Part shown: positions 54,001 through 63,000 of the stretch, one piece after another
Layout of the letters: each line of letters starts with the position of its first letter
How positions within the stretch are numbered: the stretch's first letter is position 1
From: Anisus vortex
Taxonomy: Eukaryota > Mollusca > Gastropoda > Planorbidae
Assembly: GCA_949126835.1 (NCBI GenBank)
Contig: OX421503.1
Coordinates: 1,540,501-1,604,500, forward strand
DNA length: 64,000 nt
Direction: 5' to 3'
The notes under the pieces: generated by a model
What the model was told of the DNA's origin: nothing
What the model saw: the letters and a program-made list of their open reading frames with translations, nothing else
Database searches by the model: none
Made by a program: the position numbers and the translations under genes

Positions 54001-57000
54001 GCTATGTTGTATGAATGACTCCATGTGTTAGCTATGCTGTATGAATGACTAAATGTGTACGCTCTGCTCTATGAATGACTCCATGTGTAACTTCAAGCTT
54101 TACTCATCAAAGTTTGTCAAACTGAAGAGACCAAGGCAGTCTTCTGATTGTTAATTGATGATGGACTGGGTTAGGGTTATGAGCCAAAAAAATATAAGTT
54201 TAGAAATCTTTCTAACAAAAGCCCAAAGAGAGATCTATTCTTCATGTAAACACATTTTTTATGACTACTGGTAGAGTGTGTTTATAGAACTATGTAAAAT
54301 GATAACTACGGCTTACCTTGAGTGGGTTTATAGGACTATGTAAAATGTTAACTCCGGCTTACCTTGAGTGGGTTTATAGGACTATGTAAAATGTTAACTC
54401 CGGCTTACCTTGAAAAAATGTGGCACATTGGCTTCTGAATACAGTGCAGAGGATGAGGATGATGAACAGGATGCAGCCACAGACGGTGCGTGTGTCAAAG
54501 AGCTGAGAATCGGTGCCGAGCCAGACCTCAATAGCCGGGAGCCAGCAGCGTCCTGGGTGGACAAGGACAGCGAGGATTCTGATGCTGTGCTGGTTGGCGC
54601 CGCCCCGGCGGGGGTGCCAGGGGAGGGCAACCGCTGCTCAGCGTAAGACTTTTTCAGGCTGAGCGTGGATGGCGGCATCGCGGCCGTGGGTTTGTTGATG
54701 TCCTTTGAACCGCTGATCCCTTGGCCTAATTGAGAGCTGGTTGAATCATTGGAACACTGTACCGCGGATGAGTGGCTCAGCTGTTGACATATTTCTTTTA
54801 AGAGGCTTTGTTGTTCATTATTTATACATCCTAGATCATTGGTTTCACTAATATCACCCTTGTCTATATTTAACACAGATTCTATAGGAGCAATAAGCTC
54901 TTGCATAGGATTTCCTGGGCATGGACTTGTGTCAGGTGTGCCAAGTTCACCAGGTGAAGCATCCATCTGGTCTAAGCCTTGCAAAGCGTCTTCAAGGAGC
55001 TGCCGGCTTATATCCGGGAGCTCGGCTGCCATGTGTGGTGAAACCTCTCCGCTCGACACGCCGCCAGAGCACAGAAAAGACACCTGACAGTCACTCCCCC
55101 TGCGGTCTTTCAGGTGACAAGGTCCACAAGGAATCATTGTCTCGTCCAGCAGAGGACTGGGGGCTTTCAGGACATCAGCAAACTGATTTATATCACAGCC
55201 TTTTATTATCATCTCTAGATGTTGATCTCCACTGACGTCAACAGGTGGATCTCCACTGACGTCAACAGGTGGATCTCCACTGACGTCAACAGGTGGATCT
55301 CCACTGACGTCAACAGGTGGATCTCCACTGACGTCAACAGGTGGATCTCCACTGACGTCAACAGGTGGATCTCCACTGACGTCAACAGGTGGATCTCCAC
55401 TGATGTCAACAGGTGGATCTCCACTGAGGTCAACAGGTGGATCTCCACTGACGTCAACAGGTGGATCTCCACTGACGTCAACAGGTGGATCTCCACTGAC
55501 GTCAACAGGTGGATCTCCACTGACGTCAACAGGTGGATCTCCACTGACGTCAACAGGTGGATCTCCACTGACGTCAACAGGTGGATCTCCACTGACGTCA
55601 ACAGGTGGATCTCCACTGACGTCAACAGGTGGATCTGTGGCGGCAGGTGATTTAGAATCTTGAATAATGTCAGCATGTAAATGTAAATATCTGTTGATGT
55701 GAGAATCTAAATCTTGGTTGATGCTAGATTGTAAATCTGTGTTGATGCCAGATTGTAAATCTGTGTTGATGCCAGATTGTAAATCTGTGTTGATGCCAGA
55801 TTGTAAATCTGTGTTGATGTCAGATTGTAAATTTGTGTTGATATCCGAATGTAAATCTGTGTTGATGTCAGATTGTAAATTTGTGTTGATGTCGGATTGT
55901 AAATCATTGTTGATGCCTGATTGTAAATCTGTGTTGATGCTAGATTGTAAATCTGTATTGATGCCAGATTGTAAATCTGTATTGATGTCAGAACATACAT
56001 TTGTGTCACTGTCAGAATGTAAATCTGTCTTAATATCACAATTTAAATCTGTGCCGATGCCTAAGCAAGGATTTACACAAAGTACAGAAGTCACATGATT
56101 CTCTTCTTCCCTTTGAACAAAAGCCTCGACCACATCCTTCTCTTCTGATGAGCCTGAAAGATTGTCTCCCGTCGGCTCGGGGTTTTGTTCAGCTGTCTCT
56201 GGTGTATCCCAGACACACTCTCCCTTAAGTTCCTGGATTCGCTGCTCCGAAGGCGTGAAGGGGGAAGACAATGCTGTTGTGAAGGAATTGTCCGTTAGAG
56301 AGGAGGCAGACCCTGGTGATGGAATCTGATCTTCGCCCGACAGATTGCTGTTGTTGACCCTAGCATCCTGTTTCACCTCTTCGGCCGACAGATTGCTGTT
56401 GTTGACCCCAGCATCCTGTTTCACCTCTTCGCCCGCTTCAGAATCTGCTTTGTTATTGAGGTCCGAACCAGAGGTTGGCTGCGAGGAGCTTCTAAAAAGT
56501 ATATCGCTCTGAGATCTTTTGGGGCTACTCTTATCTGCTCCGGGATTCTCTGCACAAGATGCTGGGAGACTGGACAAGTCCATTTCATTTGAAGAGCCAG
56601 CCTGGGAGCACAGTGATACAGGGGAAGAATGCACGGCCATGGGCTGCTTCGGCGAGTTTCTGGAGTTGAACCGAGGGAAGGTGGACGACGGCATGAATGA
56701 TGCCAAGCTGCTAAACAGGTTCTGGGCACTTTCCATCATGGACTTAGCTTTCTGCTGCAGCCCATCGAGGTTGAAGGATGTACTGATGTCCGGTTTCGAG
56801 GCGCTAATGCACCGCAAGGTTGCGTGCCCCAGGGGCATCTTCCCGCCAACTTTGGCTCCAGCTGGGAAAATGCAGCTGCCGTCGTTGCTCAGCTGTGAAA
56901 ATATTTCAGTGTCACTCTGCCTCCTGGCATCTGTTGCAGGTTTGGCTATGCTGCCGTCAGCGCTGCCCATATTAAACATGCTCTCGCTTTTCCTGAACAA

Positions 57001-60000
57001 TTTATCCTGAGACACAGTGGAGGCATGGCCCTGCATATCAGAAAATTCAGAGGCGGTGTCAGCCTCTGAAATGCACGAGGTGTCCATATGGTTAACAAAG
57101 CCGTTGGGGGTTCCGCCTTCGTCGACAATGAGCCAGTCATTCTCGTGCGTCTCGTAAGCTCCAAGCTGTATGCGAGTCAGGCTCTGGTGGGAGTGAACAT
57201 CCTCCATTTTGGGAGTGGACAGTGGGTGCTCCTCATTAACACCAGCGTAGGCTGAGGACAGAATAACATATTCATGTTTCTTTTCTTAAATTGTAAAAAA
57301 AAAAATTTAGTTTCTTGACAAATAAACAAAATTGGTCATTTATAAGAAGGCCACCGAAAAGGTTAAAACAAGAGAAAAATAAATAAACATATAGTATATT
57401 AAAAACAATAGCAGAAATTAATAATCAAAGTTATGTGTCTTTGCCTAGTTATATTAGTGATATATAACGCTTTAATGGTTTCACACACGCACACATCAGC
57501 TGATGTATTTTATTTACCAGCAAGACAGCGAGACACCAGACCGACGGGCAAGATGGGATCCAGGAGGCTCAAGAGCCTGGCGGGCGAAGGGGTGTACCTC
57601 ACAACGGTGCACGGGTAGACGCACACGACAGAGTCCGGGGGCCTGATGCCAAACGATGCGGCCCTCATGGCAGTGGCCAGGGCCAAGTTCCCGCCAGCGC
57701 TGTCCCCAACTATCAATATCTTCTCACCAGTGGAGCCTGAAAGAAAAACAAATGTATTCAGACAAGGACCTAAAATGTTATGAAGTTAATTTTTTTATAA
57801 AAGGGGCAAACAGCCAGTTGATCCTGTCGTTAGTTCACCAGACTGTCCCTGCCGCCGCCCAAACCCTGCCGCTAACTAAACCCTGCCGCTAACTAAACCC
57901 TGCCCCTAACTAAACCCTGCTGCCCTGCAGGAGTTTTGGGCCTAGTGGATGTAATAATCTTCTATCTAGAAGGAACGTCTGTAAAACTTTTAAGAAAACA
58001 TGTGTCTACTAAAAAGTCTTTTAAAAGACAAGAAACAAACAAGACCATAAATGATAACAATAATCATTCCAAAGTGTTAACTCCCTTAGACAGGAGAGGA
58101 TACATTTATAGACATAAGAAGGGTTCTTACTTTAAAACCATTTCAAAATTAACAAACAATTCCACAAACATGTTTTTAAAAAATTCCCTGACAAATTTTC
58201 ATGTGTGAAATTTTGTAATATTTACTAGCAGTGTATACAGCCCAAAAATACAACAAGTTTTAGATGTTTTTCAAGAAGTTATTTAAGAAAAAATAAACAA
58301 GTTGGGAATTTTATTAAAGATTTCTCAATTCAACCATGTATTTGATTGTTTGAATTGAAATTTTTTTTAAAGCACGCTGTTCCAAGGAGGACTCTATTGA
58401 TTAGTGTGTTGAAACTGAATACAAGACTAGAGAATGGATAGCTTAAGGTAGGTGCATAGAAGTGTTCTCCATGAAATGCTCCAGACAAGAACATTTGTTG
58501 ATTTCCTGCCAATCACTTAGGAACTAATATATGATATTATGTGACATCATTAGACAATGTGAGACCTCATAAGGCATGAGACATTGCGCCACATGATGAA
58601 ACATCTTATATCATATAACATTAGGTGACATTGTGTGGCATGATGAGACAAGCTATATCATACAACATTAGGTGACATTGTGTGACATGAAGAGACATGT
58701 TATATCATACAACATTAGGTGAAATTGTGTGACATGATGAGACAAGTTATATCATACAACATTAGGTGACATTGTGTGACATGAAGAGACATGTTATATC
58801 ATACAACATTAGGTGACATTGTGTGACGTGAAGAGACAAGTTGTATCATTCAACATTAGGTGACATTGTGTGACGTGATGAGACATGTTATATCATACAA
58901 CATTAGGTGACATTGTGTGACATGATGAGACATGTTATATCATACAACATTAGGTGACATTGTGTGACATGATGTGTAATGTAAGACATAATATGTCATC
59001 ATGAGACAGTAGGTGACATCTTAAAACATTATGTGACATCTTAAGACATTATGTGACTGTGTTAGACATTGTGTGAAAAGATTCTGTGACAGTATGAGAC
59101 CTATTGTAACATTGTTACACTCATTGTTACGGATACACATCCAACCAGGATGATCTTGGCGATCAAATCTTATTTCCTTACAAGGTCTCGTGTGAGTGAA
59201 AGCACAGGAAATGGAAACTTAAAACTTGATGGCAATAAAGAAATAGTTCAAAGGTCAATAGAGGTTTTCCTCCTCACTTAAACTATTTATACAACTTTTT
59301 TTTTTAACTCACTGAAAACACTTCTGAAGTAGATTTAAGTGCCTGCTTGGGGAAATTTGTATGAGCAAACCATCATTGCAGGGGGCACAGTGGCAGAGTG
59401 TTCGGCCGGTGTACTGAAGGTCCTGGGTTCGAATCCTGGTGAAGGCTAGAATTCGTTCCCAGGTCTGGGGGTTGACCCAGCTCTGATGGCTACCTGACTT
59501 TAGTTGGGGTAAATCTCATAGTATGCCATGGCCACAGAAACTGGTGAACGCTGCTTCACTGGCACCATGGATCAATTTGGTCTTTTTTCTACCATCATTG
59601 CAGTGTAGGCCGTTTTTGTCCATTCCATCTTGCTTGGTGATTTAAATATTTAACAACCTATTGTAAATTTACTTCATACTGCACAGTGGATATTGATCAA
59701 ACCTAGAAGATTCTCCTGCACAAATCATTACTTTTGTTGAACGATTCTTAAGCAACTCATTGATTAGGTTTAATAGATTCAGACAAATTAATTAACAATA
59801 GTTAAAAAAACATGTTTTTAAATGCTTTTGTGAAAGCACTGTGTCTTTTTTTTTACAGAACCCTTTGCAGATAAGCAAGACAAAGCATATTTGGTATTTA
59901 GAGAATTTATTTATTAAAGTTTACTTGGAGAATTAGTGTGTAAATTATGAAACTGTTCTTTCAAGAAAAATTGTTACAGAATTAAGTTATAGAATAAAAC

Positions 60001-63000
60001 TAAAACTAAATATAGAAAATAACAGTTATTAACTAAACATAGAATAGAATATTAACAATTGAAATTAAACTAAAACACAGACATGAAAACATAGACAGAA
60101 AAACAGTGACACAAAAACACAGACATGAAAACATAGAATGAAACCATAGACATGAAAACATAGAATGAAACCATAGACATGAAAACATAGAATGAAAACA
60201 TAGACATGAAAACATAGACATGAAACCATAGAATGAAACCATAGACATGAAATCATAGAATGAAACCATAGACATGAAAACATAGAATGAAAACATAGAC
60301 ATGAAAACATAGACATGAAAACATAGACATGAAAACATAGAATGAAAACATAGAATGAAAACATAGAATGAAAACATAGAATGAAAACATAGGTGACATG
60401 AAAACAATGACATGAAAACAATGACATGAAAACAATGACATGAAAACAATGACATGAAAACAATGACATGAAAACAATGACATGAAAACAATGACATGAA
60501 AACAAACATAGACAGGAACTAAAACAAAACAACTTAACGAACTACTACTGCATGTTTACCTAGTTGGTGGCAGTTGTTCACGGCCCAGGCATAGGCATAG
60601 AAGCACTCCTCCAGCGCTCTAGGGAACGGAGACTCTGGCGCCAGGGAGTAATCCACAGACAGGATAGGGGCGTCGATGGCCACTGCCCACTCTCGCAGGT
60701 ACACCTCGTGCGACTTGGAGGACTGGGCCACAAAGCCACCACCGTGAATGTGGATGACCAGGCCGACAGCTTTTGGCTTGGCAGCAGGCGGAGATTTGAC
60801 CTTGGAACTTTTCCTGAAGGCATGCTGGGAGTTTAAAAAATAGTTAGCAATAAATGCATTAGATAAGACTATAACAACTAGAACACAGACATTTTCTCCT
60901 AACCAATGATTAACAGACAAAATTTGTATCATTATTTTTTCATACATGGTCTTGAATTCAGGCAGAATTTCATATTCCTGTAAATTTTGAATGGATAGTG
61001 TCCCCTGAGTTCGTATTTCTTTATGCATGGATTATTTTTTGGCATTAAAAATAAATGTGGTTTTTATATTACAAAAATTAATCATAAAAATCAAATAAGA
61101 TATCACTGATCTATATAAAACAAAGCTTTATCTGTCAGGTAGTTTTAAATAAAATGAAGATGAAAGTGAATATTTAAAAGCAAAAAAAAAAACTATGTCC
61201 CTTTCAGGTTGTTCATTGGGTTAGTGAATCAGCCTTCACCAGTTTCTGTAACCATAACATAAAAGGGAATTGTGTTGCCAGCATCTGTCTTTCAGATAAA
61301 TGCAAGCAGTTTTAAAAATGGAATGAAGTAGAATGACCTGCCCGGAACACAGTCATGGTCTTGTGACTGCCGTTTGCTCCACTAATAGAAAATATATTGT
61401 TCTATATATTTTTCAAAGCAAATTTTTGTTTTTTTACTTCAACGCAAGTGTGTAACAGTGGCCGAGTGGTAGCGCGTTCGACTGGCGATACAAAGGTTCT
61501 GGGTTTGAATCCCGTTGGAGGCTGTTTTTTTTCTCCCAGGACTTGAAAGTTTCCCTGAGTCTACTCAACTCTGATGAGGACGTGACATTTGTTAGGGTAA
61601 AGTAAAGATGGCTGGGCGTTGTGCTGGCTAAACATCCCCTAGTATACTGTGGCCACAGAAACTGGTGAACGCTGCTTCACCAGCCCTATGATCAGTTTGG
61701 TCCGAAGGGTAGTTTACGTTTACTTCAATGCAAGGCGAGAAAACAAGAAGTAAAGTTATATTTATTCAGCATTGCCGATCTATGTATTTATAGATCAATG
61801 CTGACTGTTGAAGTAAATCTGGTCAACACTAGCTACCTGTCCATCCCTCAGCTGTGCTGAGATGAGCCTAGTGTACACGTGTCCAGGCCCCGTGTGGGCG
61901 CAGGGTGGCGTGATGTCCACCGTGTCAGAGCCATCCACCAGCGGCAGTTTGAAAGCGTCCGGCCCCAGGGTGATGACCTCGTTCACCTCCACCGACGGGC
62001 ACACAAACATGGGCAGTTGCTGACAACGAGAGAGGGGAGAACATATATAGATATATTTCATACAACAAATGTTGAGACCATGATAATGGCCGATGAAATT
62101 TATTTAAACAATACATAAAGGATTCAATGCTAACTTAGAAATAGAACAAAATATAATACAAGAAAATCAAAACTATTTTCTTGATTCATAACCAGAGACT
62201 AATTCATTTATATTCTGTTTTTATTCCTGAATGGCATTATGGCATGGAATGAGTTCAATGGGTTGCCTGAACTAAGTCATAACCAATATCTTAAATTAAC
62301 ACCATTTAAAGTCTCCTATTGGCTTTGTGTGGGGAAAAGGTAGTCTACCCAATTAGCTATTAGGTTAACCCTTCCAGTACCGACCTACTTCTATCTATGC
62401 TGCCTTCAGTTCCGCTATATACGCGCCCGGGACTGTAAGGGTTAAGAACAGAATTATATGTAGAAGAAATCTAAACATTGTCCCCAGTACATTGGTGGCT
62501 TGAGTATAGTTTTCACATTTTGTTAAAAGATTTTAAATGATGCTAGGTTGTTGGTTTTCCTGGTTTGTTCAGGTAACCCATTCCCTGTCCGGATGGAACT
62601 GGAGAAAAAAAAAGGGGCACCATGGAATATCCACCAGATGCCACTAAACAGCTGGCATCCTTGGGGGAGGGGAGAAGAAATCATCTAATGGAACTTACAC
62701 GCATGATGCTGGATTCAGAAAATCCCCAAAATGCCTTGCAGAATTTAATGTCAGCTGTTCGTGTAACCTTGACAACCTGTATACAAATTAGATGACAAAT
62801 GGAATGTTAGACATCTATCTTAGAAACCTTTTTTTTTTATCTACAAAAAAAATATAAAAAATACAAAAGGCACTCGGCATAGAGGGCATCACTGTTGACA
62901 GTTTTCATCCAGTAATCATTGGAATAACTGAGCTAAAGAAGAAAACATTAGAAATAATAAAGTATCTCCATTCAATTTCACAAATATGTTTATGTTTTAA

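Noticed and set aside
55215..55676. Alternative frames across the LIPE octapeptide array on both strands
   Set aside because: A 24-bp unit without stops is open in several frames; only the frame continuous with the HSL-homologous flanks is supported.
54394..57207. A separate intronless gene starting at the Met at 57207
   Set aside because: Frame continues 14 codons upstream to a splice acceptor with HSL homology (AYAGVNEEH), phases match exon e and exon g, and the downstream end is a consensus donor.
60033..60532. Minus-strand hydrophobic [11 protein letters not shown] protein
   Set aside because: Short tandem repeat in a LIPE intron next to exon d; Phe/Met/Ser periodicity follows the repeat.
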